From Chloroflexota bacterium (GTDB taxonomy: Bacteria > Chloroflexota > Anaerolineae > Anaerolineales > Anaerolineaceae), in the NCBI GenBank assembly GCA_021825925.1, contig JAKAFP010000001.1:434001-498000 (forward strand): DNA of 64,000 nucleotides, written 5' to 3'. Position numbers and translations under genes: made by a program. The notes under the pieces are model-generated. The model did not search any database and had not been told where the DNA came from. It saw only the letters and a list, made by a program, of their open reading frames with translations. This document shows, piece by piece, positions 37,450-46,380 of the stretch (its first letter is position 1; each line of letters starts with the position of its first letter).

Positions 37450-38721
37450 ATGAAAATAATTGAGATGGAAAGCGCGCCGCTTACTTCGCTGCGTCAGATT
37501 GCAACCGACTTAAATATCCCCAACGCGAACAGACTTAAAAAAGAAAACCTGATCATTCAAATCCGCCGGGCAGAAGCTGCCGCCGAAGGGATTGAAGTTC
37601 GGGGTGGTGTGTTGGAGATCACTCCTGAAGGGGTTGGTTTCTTGCGCACCAATTATTCCATCGGCCCGGATGATGTTTATGTATCCCAGGCTCAACTGCG
37701 CCGCTATGAGCTGCGCATGGGCGATTTTGTGATCGGTGTAGTCCGCCCTCCCCGCGATGCCGAGCGTCATTATGGTTTATTAAAGGTTGAAACGATCAAT
37801 GCTGTTGCTCCTGAAGATATGCATGTTCGAAAATCTTTTGAATCTCTGACCCCCATCTTCCCCGATAAACGTTTTGACTTGGAAACAGATCGCTCCATCC
37901 TTTCATCTCGTTTGATCAACCTGATCGCTCCCATCGGCCGCGGTCAGCGCGGTATGATCGTTTCACCGCCAAAAGCAGGCAAGACCACCATTCTCAAGCA
38001 GCTGGCCAACTCCATCACAGCCAACAACCCCGAGATCCACCTGATCATCGCCCTGATCGGCGAACGCCCTGAAGAGGTCACCGATATGGACCGCTCAGTG
38101 GATGCTGAAGTGGTAGCTTCAACCTTTGACGAACCGGTTAGCAGTCATGTGCGCATGGCTGAGATCACTCTTGAACGCGCCAAGCGTCTTGTTGAGATCG
38201 GTCGGGATGTGGTAATCTTAATGGATTCACTCACCCGGTTGGCCCGTGCTTATAACCTGGTGGTGAACCCGTCAGGACGAACCCTTTCTGGTGGTATGGA
38301 TCCTTCAGCGCTCTACCCGCCCAAGAAATTCTTTGGCGCAGCGCGTAACATCGAAGAAGGCGGATCGTTAACCATTCTGGCCACCGCTCTGGTGGATACC
38401 GGTTCGCGTCTTGATGATGTGGTTTATGAAGAGTTTAAAGGTACTGGCAACATGGAATTGCACCTTTCACGCCGTCTGCAAGAACGCAGAATCTTCCCGG
38501 CCATTGATATTGAACGTTCGTCCACCCGCCGTGAAGACCTGCTTCTTGGACCAGATATCCTCTCCAGAGTATGGCTGGTACGGCGTATGTACTTGCAAAT
38601 GATCACCCCGCCCCCAGGTGGAGCCGGTATGGATCCCGCGGTGGCGACAGAAGCCATATTACAACGTATGGCAAAAACCAAAAACAATCTGGAGTTTTTG
38701 GAAAACATTACGGAGGACTAA
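37450..38721 (+). CDS. rho: Transcription termination factor Rho
   Basis: The 423-residue hexameric RNA helicase ends transcription. It has the Rho N-terminal helical region (TSLRQIATDLNIPNANRL), a cold-shock-type RNA-binding domain (GVLEITPEGVGFLR), the Walker A loop SPPKAGKTTILKQLANS near residue 172, Walker B VVILMDSLTRLARAYN, and the Q/R-loop region. No insertion of the sort found in Actinobacteria is present. Its stop codon abuts the GTG start of a LysM-M23 gene, so the two are cotranscribed. Confidence 0.96.
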   Translation: MKIIEMESAPLTSLRQIATDLNIPNANRLKKENLIIQIRRAEAAAEGIEVRGGVLEITPEGVGFLRTNYSIGPDDVYVSQAQLRRYELRMGDFVIGVVRPPRDAERHYGLLKVETINAVAPEDMHVRKSFESLTPIFPDKRFDLETDRSILSSRLINLIAPIGRGQRGMIVSPPKAGKTTILKQLANSITANNPEIHLIIALIGERPEEVTDMDRSVDAEVVASTFDEPVSSHVRMAEITLERAKRLVEIGRDVVILMDSLTRLARAYNLVVNPSGRTLSGGMDPSALYPPKKFFGAARNIEEGGSLTILATALVDTGSRLDDVVYEEFKGTGNMELHLSRRLQERRIFPAIDIERSSTRREDLLLGPDILSRVWLVRRMYLQMITPPPGGAGMDPAVATEAILQRMAKTKNNLEFLENITED

Positions 38722-39852
38722 GTGAGTAGGAAAGCCAAAACTCAAGAGGCACCGGAGGTTGAGGCTCCGAAGGCGGAAGCTCAAAAAGCAGAAGCGCCAA
38801 AGGTCTCAAGATCTCCGCTCGATTGGGGAACGGTGCTCTCATGGGGTGTAACTGGATTAATGGTAGCCGGGTTGGTCCTGGTATTGTTAAACATCAATCC
38901 CTTCAAGTCTGACACTGCTGTAACTGAAAATATTGATCAGAATCAGTCGGTAAATATTCCCCTGCCCAGCCTGGCATCTGGTCTGCCTGTGGAAAATTTG
39001 ATCCGCATGGCGAATATTGACACCAAGATTCCTGAAGGGGTAAGACAATTTGCGGTCAAATACACCGTTAAACCTGGCGATTCTTTATTTATCATCGCCA
39101 AAATATACGGTGTTACGGCTGAATCCATCCTGTGGGCAAATTATGATCTGCTTAATGATGACCCCACCTTCCTGAAAGAAGGATGGGTGCTGACCATCCC
39201 CCCCACCAACGGCATTTATTACAAATGGAAAGCCGGCGATACCATTGAAAAGGTAGCCGAAAAATATCACACCGATCCGGATTCTATCATCACCTGGCCT
39301 GGGAACCACCTGGATGTTTCCAACCCGGTCACTGACAATCTCACCGATGTCAATGTCATGATCCCCGGTGGATACCGCGACATGGTTTCGTGGATCGTGC
39401 CGGTGGATTTTGCACCGCGTTCAGGCGCCACCAAATCCATTGCCGGCCCAGGCGGTTGTGTGACACCTGAAACGGGTCCGGTTGGGTCAGGGTTCTTCCA
39501 ATGGCCGACAGGCAATCACTTCCTTTCCGGCTTTGATTTCACCAGTTATCACCTGGGGATAGATATTGCCGCTGCTGAAGGCACTCCGGTGATCGCATCT
39601 GATTCCGGTACCGTCGTCTATGCGGGTTGGAATGACTCCGGTTATGGTAATCTGGTGGCAATTGATCATAATAATGGCTACAAGACCATCTATGCCCACT
39701 TAAGTTCCATCCTGGTGCAATGCGGCCAAAATGTGACATCCGGCAATATGATCGCTCTTTCGGGCAACACCGGTAAATCCACCGGTGGACATTTACATTT
39801 CGAGATCCGCTTGGGAAGTCAATATATCAACCCCTGGCAGATCCTGCCATAA
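38722..39852 (+). CDS. Membrane-anchored LysM and M23 peptidase, copy 1
   Basis: The 376-residue protein has a charged cytoplasmic tail rich in Ala/Glu/Lys repeats, one membrane segment (about 38-58), a LysM domain (about 113-160: YTVKPGDSLFIIAKIYGVTA), a second LysM-like segment, and a C-terminal M23 domain. The zinc ligands are intact: the H-x3-D motif in YHLGIDIA and GGHLHFEIR. It should cut peptide bridges in peptidoglycan outside the membrane. The start is GTG directly after the rho stop. A tandem paralogue follows at 40023. Confidence 0.9.
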   Translation: MSRKAKTQEAPEVEAPKAEAQKAEAPKVSRSPLDWGTVLSWGVTGLMVAGLVLVLLNINPFKSDTAVTENIDQNQSVNIPLPSLASGLPVENLIRMANIDTKIPEGVRQFAVKYTVKPGDSLFIIAKIYGVTAESILWANYDLLNDDPTFLKEGWVLTIPPTNGIYYKWKAGDTIEKVAEKYHTDPDSIITWPGNHLDVSNPVTDNLTDVNVMIPGGYRDMVSWIVPVDFAPRSGATKSIAGPGGCVTPETGPVGSGFFQWPTGNHFLSGFDFTSYHLGIDIAAAEGTPVIASDSGTVVYAGWNDSGYGNLVAIDHNNGYKTIYAHLSSILVQCGQNVTSGNMIALSGNTGKSTGGHLHFEIRLGSQYINPWQILP

Positions 39853-39870
39853 CACCAATTCAAGAACCCA

Positions 39871-39912
39871 AAGCCCCTGCAGCGCCATTAAATATGCAGG
39901 GGCTTTTCTTTA
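39871..39912 (+). terminator. Intrinsic terminator after the first M23 gene
   Basis: AAGCCCCTGC (39871-39880) pairs with GCAGGGGCTT (39896-39905); TTCTTT follows. Confidence 0.85.
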
Positions 39913-40022
39913 TGCCATCTTGCCAGGTTTGATTGAGTTGTGATACCCTTAATCGTTTGAACCAACCGATTGGAGGATAAACACTCTCCAGGTTGAACTG
40001 AAAAGAATGCCAGGGAGGACGT

Positions 40023-41129
40023 GTGAGTGTGAAGTCAAAAACTCAAGATATCTCTGAACAGGAAACCCCTAAAACCGGTAAATCACCACTTGATCGGGGT
40101 GTTTTGCTTTCCTGGTGTGCGACAGCCATCTTAATGGTTGGAATGATCCTGTTTTACATAACAACTACCCTCCCCAAAACGGATGACGGACTTTCTGAGA
40201 GTGGTGATCCGCAACCAAGGTTGAGCGTTCCACTGCCAAACCTTGTGAACGAAAATTCTGGTCATGAGTTGATCCGGATGGCAAACATCAAAACCATCCC
40301 TCCTGACGGGATCAGACACAATGCGGTTAAATACACGGTCGAACCAGGGGATTCCATCTTCAAGATCGCCAAGGAGTTCAACGTTTCTGCGGAATCCATT
40401 TTGTGGGCGAACTACGATCTGCTTAATGATGATCCAACCATCATCGTCGAGGGATGGAGATTGACAATTCCGCCAACCAACGGCATTTACTACAAGTGGA
40501 AAGAAGGCGATTCAGTAGAAAAGGTGGCTCAAAAGTATTATGCCGACCCGGAGAAGATCATTGCATGGCCGGGGAACCACCTGGATGTTTCAAATCCTGT
40601 AACTGACAACCTGATTGGCATGAATATCATGATCCCCGGTGGATACCGCGAATTGGCGCCCTGGATCGAGGTGCTGCCTTTTGCACCGCGTACGGGTGTG
40701 CTGCGAGTGGTTGCCGGTCCTGGCGGCTGCGAGGCGCCGGCTTATGGTCCGATCGGCTCAGGAAGCATGATCTGGCCTGTCTGGAACAACAGCATCTCGG
40801 GTTTTGAATATTCATCCTACCATCGCGGAGTGGACCTTGCAGCCGGGGTGGGTACGGCGGTGGTGGCGGCAGACAACGGCACGGTCATCTATTCCGGTTG
40901 GAACGACAGTGGCTATGGGTACCTGGTGGAAATAGACCATAACAACGGCTACTCGACTGTTTATGCCCATCTCAGCGAAGGGTCCCTGGCAGTGAGATGC
41001 GGCGACGGCATCAATCAGGGCCAGTTCATTGCCCTTTCCGGCTCCACCGGAAAATCCACCGGTGGCCACCTTCACTTTGAGGTTCGCTACAATGGTGGCT
41101 TTGTGAATCCGTATTCAATCATTCCGTAA
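40023..41129 (+). CDS. Membrane-anchored LysM and M23 peptidase, copy 2
   Basis: The 368-residue protein is a close tandem paralogue of the previous peptidase: one membrane segment (about 30-50), LysM (YTVEPGDSIFKIAKEFNVSA), the shared segment LTIPPTNGIYYKWKEGDSVE, and an M23 domain with YHRGVDLAA and GGHLHFEVR. The N-terminal tail is shorter and lacks the Ala/Glu/Lys repeats. The start is GTG 40023. Nucleotide similarity to copy 1 is obvious by eye across the LysM-M23 part, so a local duplication is likely. Confidence 0.9.
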   Translation: MSVKSKTQDISEQETPKTGKSPLDRGVLLSWCATAILMVGMILFYITTTLPKTDDGLSESGDPQPRLSVPLPNLVNENSGHELIRMANIKTIPPDGIRHNAVKYTVEPGDSIFKIAKEFNVSAESILWANYDLLNDDPTIIVEGWRLTIPPTNGIYYKWKEGDSVEKVAQKYYADPEKIIAWPGNHLDVSNPVTDNLIGMNIMIPGGYRELAPWIEVLPFAPRTGVLRVVAGPGGCEAPAYGPIGSGSMIWPVWNNSISGFEYSSYHRGVDLAAGVGTAVVAADNGTVIYSGWNDSGYGYLVEIDHNNGYSTVYAHLSEGSLAVRCGDGINQGQFIALSGSTGKSTGGHLHFEVRYNGGFVNPYSIIP

Positions 41130-41164
41130 TATTATCTCATCAGCATTATTATTGGTGTTTTTCA

Positions 41165-41206
41165 TTGACGAATGATAAACCCCGTGCTATTATGAAAGCG
41201 TTTTCA
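41165..41206 (+). promoter_or_regulatory. lacI-type gene promoter with self-operator
   Basis: TTGACG (41165-41170) and TATTAT (41188-41193) are 17 bases apart. TGAAAGCGTTTTCA (41193-41206), a LacI/CcpA-type palindrome with a central CG, begins at the end of the -10 box and covers the start site. The regulator gene begins at 41230, so autoregulation is likely. Confidence 0.7.
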
Positions 41207-41229
41207 TTAAAGCAGACGAGAAGTCACTT

Positions 41230-42237
41230 ATGGGCAATGGAAAAAAAGTACCGACAATATTTGATGTTGCTGCTGTCTCAGGGGTTAGTATTTCTACAAT
41301 CTCCCGTGTAATCAATACTCCTGAAAAAGTAAATTTAAATACCAGACAAAGGGTTTATGAGGCGATTGATAAATTGGGGTTTGTACCCCAAGCTGAGGCC
41401 AGGGCACGTGCCTTGCGTCTAAAGGGCAGAATTGGTGTCATTACCCCGTTTTTTACAGCCCCTTCCTTTGTTCAAAGATTACGTGGAATAGCAGCTTCTT
41501 TATCCAAAGAAAACTATGATCTGGTTATCTATACCGTGGACTCAAATAACCGGTTGCAAAGCTATCTTTCCTCATTGCCGCTGACTGGTAACCTTGATGG
41601 ACTTGTCATAATGTCCCTGCCCGTTGCTGAAGCAGATGTAAATCGTCTTGTCGAGCATGAACTTCCAACAGTATTAATTGAATTCCCCCATACGCTGTTG
41701 AATAGCGTTGAAATCAATGATGTTGAAGGCGGAAGGATGGCCACGGACTATTTATTGAAAAAAGGTCATAAGCGAATTGCGTTTCTGGGCGATACAGACT
41801 TGCCAGAATATTCCATCCATCCGGTAAACTTGCGATTAAAAGGTTTTCGTCAGGCTTTTAAAACTGCGAATATTGAAATTCCAAAGGAGTTTGTCAGATT
41901 AGCTCCTTATGATCAAGAGCAAGCGCGAATGGTGGCAAAAGAATTGCTTGATATGCCAAACCCACCCACTGCAGTATTTGCCGCAACAGACTACCAGGCC
42001 TTGGGAGTTTTGAAAGCCGCCCGCCAACTTGGCGTCAAAGTACCTGAACAATTGGCTGTGATCGGATTTGATGATCTTGATATGGCTGATTATGAAGAAC
42101 TAACGACCATACGCCAGCATCTGGATGAATCAGGAAGGATCGCGATAGAAATTTTACTTTCGCATATTGCCGATCATTCCCGTCCGGTCCAACATATTAC
42201 TCTCCCCCTGACTGTGATTGAAAGACTGACAGCATAA
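41230..42237 (+). CDS. LacI-family transcriptional regulator of the sugar operon
   Basis: The 335-residue repressor has an N-terminal LacI helix-turn-helix (TIFDVAAVSGVSISTISRVI) with the hinge VPQAEARARALR, and a periplasmic-binding-protein-like effector domain (IGVITPFF, then VFAATDYQALGVLKAARQLG, then IGFDDLDMADY). It precedes a sugar ABC importer and a phosphorylase. Near-identical operators at its own promoter and at 42283-42296 indicate that it controls both. The effector is probably the imported sugar or a product of it. Confidence 0.93.
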   Translation: MGNGKKVPTIFDVAAVSGVSISTISRVINTPEKVNLNTRQRVYEAIDKLGFVPQAEARARALRLKGRIGVITPFFTAPSFVQRLRGIAASLSKENYDLVIYTVDSNNRLQSYLSSLPLTGNLDGLVIMSLPVAEADVNRLVEHELPTVLIEFPHTLLNSVEINDVEGGRMATDYLLKKGHKRIAFLGDTDLPEYSIHPVNLRLKGFRQAFKTANIEIPKEFVRLAPYDQEQARMVAKELLDMPNPPTAVFAATDYQALGVLKAARQLGVKVPEQLAVIGFDDLDMADYEELTTIRQHLDESGRIAIEILLSHIADHSRPVQHITLPLTVIERLTA

Positions 42238-42248
42238 GAAACTGCTTA

Positions 42249-42296
42249 TTGCTTTTTGAAATGGAATATGTTATTCTAGGCGTGAAAGTGTTTTCA
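42249..42296 (+). promoter_or_regulatory. Promoter and LacI operator of the sugar ABC operon
   Basis: TTGCTT (42249-42254) and TATTCT (42272-42277) are 17 bases apart. TGAAAGTGTTTTCA (42283-42296), differing by one base from the site upstream of lacI, covers the start site. The leader to the binding-protein gene is about 155 bases. Confidence 0.7.
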
Positions 42297-42440
42297 TGCA
42301 AACATTTTACTGTTTTTCCCAATATGAAATTGAGAATGGCTAATGCATTTTCTGGTTAGTAATTTGAGGAGGTGAAATACTTCACAAATCTACCTAAGAT
42401 TTTTAACCCCGTCGAACAATAAAACCAAAAGGAGAAGAAA

Positions 42441-43841
42441 ATGAATAAAAAAGTTTTGAAATTGCTTGGCTTAATCTTGATCAGCAGTATGATTCTTGCT
42501 GCCTGTAAACCAGCTGCCACTGCTGCTCCGACTACAGAAGCCACGACCGCTGCAACTGAAGCACCGGTTGTGGCGACCACAGCCGCCCCCACTGAAGCTC
42601 CTGCAGCCACCACACCCAGCTGCGGTACGGATCCTGTGGTTCTCAAAGCAACCTTTGAAACCGGCTTTGATATTCCGTTCAAACTCGCTGAAGAATTCAC
42701 AAAACAATATCCAAATGTAACCTGGGATATCAGCCAGGATCAGTTTGCGAACTTGATCACTTCAACTCCGCTTGTGCTTGCGAGCGACAACGCTCCTGAT
42801 CTCCTTCGTTTGCCGACCATGGTTTCTTTTGCCAAAGACGGCTTGCTCATGAATCTTGATCCTTATGCCGAAGCTTTTGGCTGGAATGATTGGCCTGTGC
42901 CTCAACTCAATCAAAATCGTATTGATGCTGATGGCGTCCGCGGTTCAGGTACTCTTTATGCCATGGGTCTCAACTACAGCCTTACCGGCGTTTTCTATAA
43001 CAAAGAATTGGCCAAACAGATTGGCATGACTGAAGCTCCCAAGACCGTTGCTGAATTCGAAAGTCTGCTTGCTGCCGCAAAAGATGCGGGCCTACAACCC
43101 ATCATGATGTGGGGTAGTGCTAAAAGCGGTATGGGCCTGGCCTTCCCGTTACAGCAGTTAATGGCTGCTTACGGCCCCGTTGGTCCGATCAATGAATGGA
43201 TCTTCGGAAAAGCCGGTGCCACCATTGATACCCCAACCAATCTCATTGCTGCCCAACATCTCGAAGAATGGATCAAAGCTGGATATTTCCCCGCTGACAT
43301 CAACGCAATTGAGTACACCGACGCTGCCGCCAGATTTGGTGCCGGTGAAGGTGTATTCACCTTCAATGGTGACTGGCAGAATGCTGGTTACGATACTGCC
43401 ATGCCTGGTAATGTAGGCTTCTTCTTGATGCCCCCTGCTGAAGAAGGTGGCCCTTACGCCGCCATGTCTGCTCCTTTGACCTTCGGTATCGCAGCTAAAG
43501 CCAAGAATCCTGATTGTGCAGCTTTCTTCCTCAATTGGGTTGCAACCAATGATGAAGCGCGTAAAATTGATGTAGCCATTGGTGGTTCAAACCCCGGTGG
43601 CCCTGCTGGAGCGACCATGCCTGCAGTTGCTGAAGGTTCAGTTACCGCTGAAACCCTTGCTGCTGGGCCAGTTATGGGTGCTGATGGCGGCGCAATGGAC
43701 TTCATTGCAAATGCCACAAGCGCTATCTTTGCACAGGGTTGGACTCCTGAACTTCAAAAGATGGTCGGCGGCCAGCAAGATGCCGCTGGTCTCCTCAAAG
43801 CAGTTCAAGCTGAATACGAACTTGAACTGGCTGCCCAATAA
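42441..43841 (+). CDS. Sugar ABC transporter solute-binding lipoprotein (family 1)
   Basis: The 466-residue precursor has a lipobox ending at Cys22 (MILAAC) and an Ala/Thr/Pro-rich linker. The family-1 carbohydrate-binding fold follows: VLKATFETGFDIPFKLAEEF, VFYNKELAKQIGMTEAPKTV, VFTFNGDWQNAGYD and a late FFLNWVATNDEARK. It should deliver a di- or oligosaccharide to the two permeases that follow. A GGAGAAG site precedes the ATG. Its promoter carries the LacI operator. Confidence 0.92.
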   Translation: MNKKVLKLLGLILISSMILAACKPAATAAPTTEATTAATEAPVVATTAAPTEAPAATTPSCGTDPVVLKATFETGFDIPFKLAEEFTKQYPNVTWDISQDQFANLITSTPLVLASDNAPDLLRLPTMVSFAKDGLLMNLDPYAEAFGWNDWPVPQLNQNRIDADGVRGSGTLYAMGLNYSLTGVFYNKELAKQIGMTEAPKTVAEFESLLAAAKDAGLQPIMMWGSAKSGMGLAFPLQQLMAAYGPVGPINEWIFGKAGATIDTPTNLIAAQHLEEWIKAGYFPADINAIEYTDAAARFGAGEGVFTFNGDWQNAGYDTAMPGNVGFFLMPPAEEGGPYAAMSAPLTFGIAAKAKNPDCAAFFLNWVATNDEARKIDVAIGGSNPGGPAGATMPAVAEGSVTAETLAAGPVMGADGGAMDFIANATSAIFAQGWTPELQKMVGGQQDAAGLLKAVQAEYELELAAQ

Positions 43842-43853
43842 GTAGTGGTAAAA

Positions 43854-43877
43854 GCGCAGGGGGGGTACCCCCTGCGC
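43854..43877 (+). other. GC-rich hairpin between binding protein and permease
   Basis: GCGCAGGGGG and CCCCCTGCGC form a ten-pair stem around GGTA. No T-tract follows. Such hairpins often stabilise the upstream binding-protein mRNA and reduce permease expression. Confidence 0.6.
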
Positions 43878-43898
43878 CTTCCAGATCGTGATTAGGTG

Positions 43899-44828
43899 AT
43901 GACAATAGAGAACCTCTCCGCAACTCAAACTGTCTCCAACCGGCCCAAGGCCAGCAAGCGTCTTCGCAGCGATGCATTGACGGGATGGCTTTATGCAATG
44001 CCGGCACTGCTTTTTTATGCGGTCTTCGTCCTTGTGCCATTTGTATTAACCATCGTTTATTCTTTTCATCGCTGGAATGGTGTGGGGGAGATGACCTGGG
44101 TAGGGCTCAAAAATTACATAACAGTTTTTAAGGTCCCTAATTTGCTGGCCACCATCGTTCATGCCTTTTGGCTGGTGGTTTGGTTTAGTTTTATCCCTGT
44201 CGGGCTTGGATTAATTGTTGCCAGTGTGATTAATCGTGTTGCAAACGGAAGATTTGGTGATGTGGCCAGAACAATTTTGTTCCTGCCCTACATAATAGCG
44301 CTTGTCGCAGCCGGTATTATTTGGGGTTGGTTGTTCTCTCTTTCAGGTTTGGTTAACCAGGGCTTGAGTTTCATCGGCTTGGGGTCTATCACTCGTGCCT
44401 GGCTGGGAGATTTTAACTGGGCGCTTTCGGCGGTTGGTGTGATCGGTATTTGGGTGTTATTAGGTTTCTGCACGGTTCTTTTATCTACGGCAATGTCTAA
44501 AGTAGATCCGTCCCTTTATGAAGCTGCGAGAATAGACGGTTCTAGCTGGTTTGAAGAATTTACAGGAATCACCATTCCTTTACTCAAACAAGAGATCGGT
44601 GTGTGTCTGACCGTTACCGTTATCTTTGCCCTTGCCACTTTTGACATCGTGTATGTCGCCACAGCCGGTGGACCCGGAAATGCAACTTCGGTTCCGGGGC
44701 TCCAGATTTATATATTGGCCTTTGCCCAACGGAATATTGGTGTGGCTTCGGCCTTGGCGGTTTTGCTCATGCTTCTTGTCGTTGTCATCATTCTTCCGAT
44801 ACAACGACTGAATAAGGAGACATATTAA
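43899..44828 (+). CDS. Sugar ABC permease, MalF/UgpA type
   Basis: The protein has about 309 residues and six helices after a short cytoplasmic tail (LTGWLYAMPALLFYAVFVLV). The EAA motif is LYEAARIDGSSWFEEFTGIT. The reading frame could begin at GTG 43896; I prefer ATG 43899. Its stop overlaps the next start (TAATG). It pairs with the MalG-type permease to form the channel. Confidence 0.92.
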   Translation: MTIENLSATQTVSNRPKASKRLRSDALTGWLYAMPALLFYAVFVLVPFVLTIVYSFHRWNGVGEMTWVGLKNYITVFKVPNLLATIVHAFWLVVWFSFIPVGLGLIVASVINRVANGRFGDVARTILFLPYIIALVAAGIIWGWLFSLSGLVNQGLSFIGLGSITRAWLGDFNWALSAVGVIGIWVLLGFCTVLLSTAMSKVDPSLYEAARIDGSSWFEEFTGITIPLLKQEIGVCLTVTVIFALATFDIVYVATAGGPGNATSVPGLQIYILAFAQRNIGVASALAVLLMLLVVVIILPIQRLNKETY

Positions 44829-45652
44829 TGAAAGTTAGTCGCGGCGAAATTATTGCTGGGCGGGCTCTCCTCTTGGTACTTATGACCTTTACGATACTGC
44901 CCTTTATCAGTATCTTTCTAACAGCATTACATCCATCAGGAACTGTTCCTGGTGGTCTTGATTGGCCGGCTGATCCGCAATGGGGAAATTTTGTTGAAGC
45001 CTTTAAAGTAGCGAATATGAGCACTCTGGTTTTATCTAGTGTTCGTATCGTCTTAATGGTGGTTCCAGTTGCACTTGTTATTTCAACCATGGCTGGGTTC
45101 GCAATTGGCTTGCTTCGGATCCCTGGTTCAAATTTTCTGCTGGCACTTTTTGTGTTTGGATTAACCCTACCGTTTCAGGGGATCATAATCCCTATCTACA
45201 CGCTTGAACGGGCAATTGGTATTTACAATACCCAATTTGCAATTGCCTTACCACTTATTGCATTGTATATGCCTTTTAGCGTTTTCTGGATGCGCGCTCA
45301 TTTCATCAACATGCCAGTTGAAATAACAGAAGCCGCAAGGGTGGATGGTGCCACTACCTGGGATATTTTTAGAAGAATCCATCTTCCGCTTGCACAGGCG
45401 CCAATCGCTTCGCTTGGCATTCTCATGTCTATTTGGACTTGGAATCAATTCCTTCTTGCCCTTGTGCTCGTTGAGGATCCAAACCAACGAACGATGGCAG
45501 GCGCATTAGGCGCGTTTCAAGGTCATTATGCAACCAATGTCCCACTGCTTTGTGCCGGAACAATCATCATCCTGGTACCGACTTTGTTGATATTTGTCCT
45601 TTTCCAAAAACAGATCATTAAGGCATTGCTGCAAGGTGCAGTCAAGGGATAA
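44828..45652 (+). CDS. Sugar ABC permease, MalG type
   Basis: The 274-residue permease has six helices, and its EAA loop is TEAARVDGATTWDIFRRIHL. The start ATG overlaps the preceding stop by one base. No ATPase gene follows. A shared MsmX/UgpC-like ATPase encoded elsewhere would be needed, as is common for such importers. Confidence 0.92.
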   Translation: MKVSRGEIIAGRALLLVLMTFTILPFISIFLTALHPSGTVPGGLDWPADPQWGNFVEAFKVANMSTLVLSSVRIVLMVVPVALVISTMAGFAIGLLRIPGSNFLLALFVFGLTLPFQGIIIPIYTLERAIGIYNTQFAIALPLIALYMPFSVFWMRAHFINMPVEITEAARVDGATTWDIFRRIHLPLAQAPIASLGILMSIWTWNQFLLALVLVEDPNQRTMAGALGAFQGHYATNVPLLCAGTIIILVPTLLIFVLFQKQIIKALLQGAVKG

Positions 45653-45714
45653 TCTGGAAACACAAAATTAACTGCAGCATATCATGAAAAATCTAATAAT
45701 TGCGAGAGTCAAAA

Positions 45715-46368
45715 ATGAAGGGTGATATTATCCTGTTACAAGAATGGCATATTTCAATTGCGAAGGCAATTGTTGCCGATATTATTGATCAAATTAAGTC
45801 GAAACAATCTCGATACGTGATCTCTATTGCCGGCGAATCTGGAAGCGGTAAATCAGAGACGGCATTGGCTGTTTCAAATGAATTAGCTAATTACGGGATA
45901 AAAACCATTGTATTGGGACAGGATGACTATTTCTTTCTTCCTCCCAAGATGAACAGCGCAAAAAGGCGTGAAGATTCCGATTGGCTTGGTCCTCATGTTG
46001 AAGTCAACTTTGACATGTTTGAGAAAAACCTGGTGGATGCCATCAACGGGAAATCTGAAATTGAAAAACCAATCGTTGATTACAATGCCAATACGATTGA
46101 AACCCAACAAATCATCCTTGATGGCGTAAAAGTGGTCATCGCTGAAGGGACATACACCTCTCTGCTCAAACATGTTGATAAAAAAATATTTATCAAGCGT
46201 AACTGGTTAAAAACTTTGGAAGATCGAAAAAAGCGTAATCGCGGCAACGAAGTCAATGATCCTTTTACTGAACAGATATTAGCGATCGAACATAAGATCA
46301 TAGCCGGTCATAAGCAACTCGCAGATTTTGTGGTTTCTGATGAGTACGAATTAACTCGGGTGGATTAG
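45715..46368 (+). CDS. Uridine-kinase-like P-loop kinase in a sugar operon
   Basis: The protein has about 217 residues. The Walker A loop is SIAGESGSGKSETALAV. An acidic GQDDYF motif resembles the DDFY of uridine kinase and phosphoribulokinase. EGTYTSLL is at the usual position after the substrate loop, and the basic lid is RKKRNR. I start it at ATG 45715; the TTG at 45700 has no ribosome-binding site. It lies between an ABC sugar importer and a GH13_18 phosphorylase, so a sugar or sugar-derived alcohol is a likelier substrate than uridine. The phosphate acceptor is unknown. Confidence 0.75.
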   Translation: MKGDIILLQEWHISIAKAIVADIIDQIKSKQSRYVISIAGESGSGKSETALAVSNELANYGIKTIVLGQDDYFFLPPKMNSAKRREDSDWLGPHVEVNFDMFEKNLVDAINGKSEIEKPIVDYNANTIETQQIILDGVKVVIAEGTYTSLLKHVDKKIFIKRNWLKTLEDRKKRNRGNEVNDPFTEQILAIEHKIIAGHKQLADFVVSDEYELTRVD

Positions 46369-46380
46369 GATTCTTGGTTT

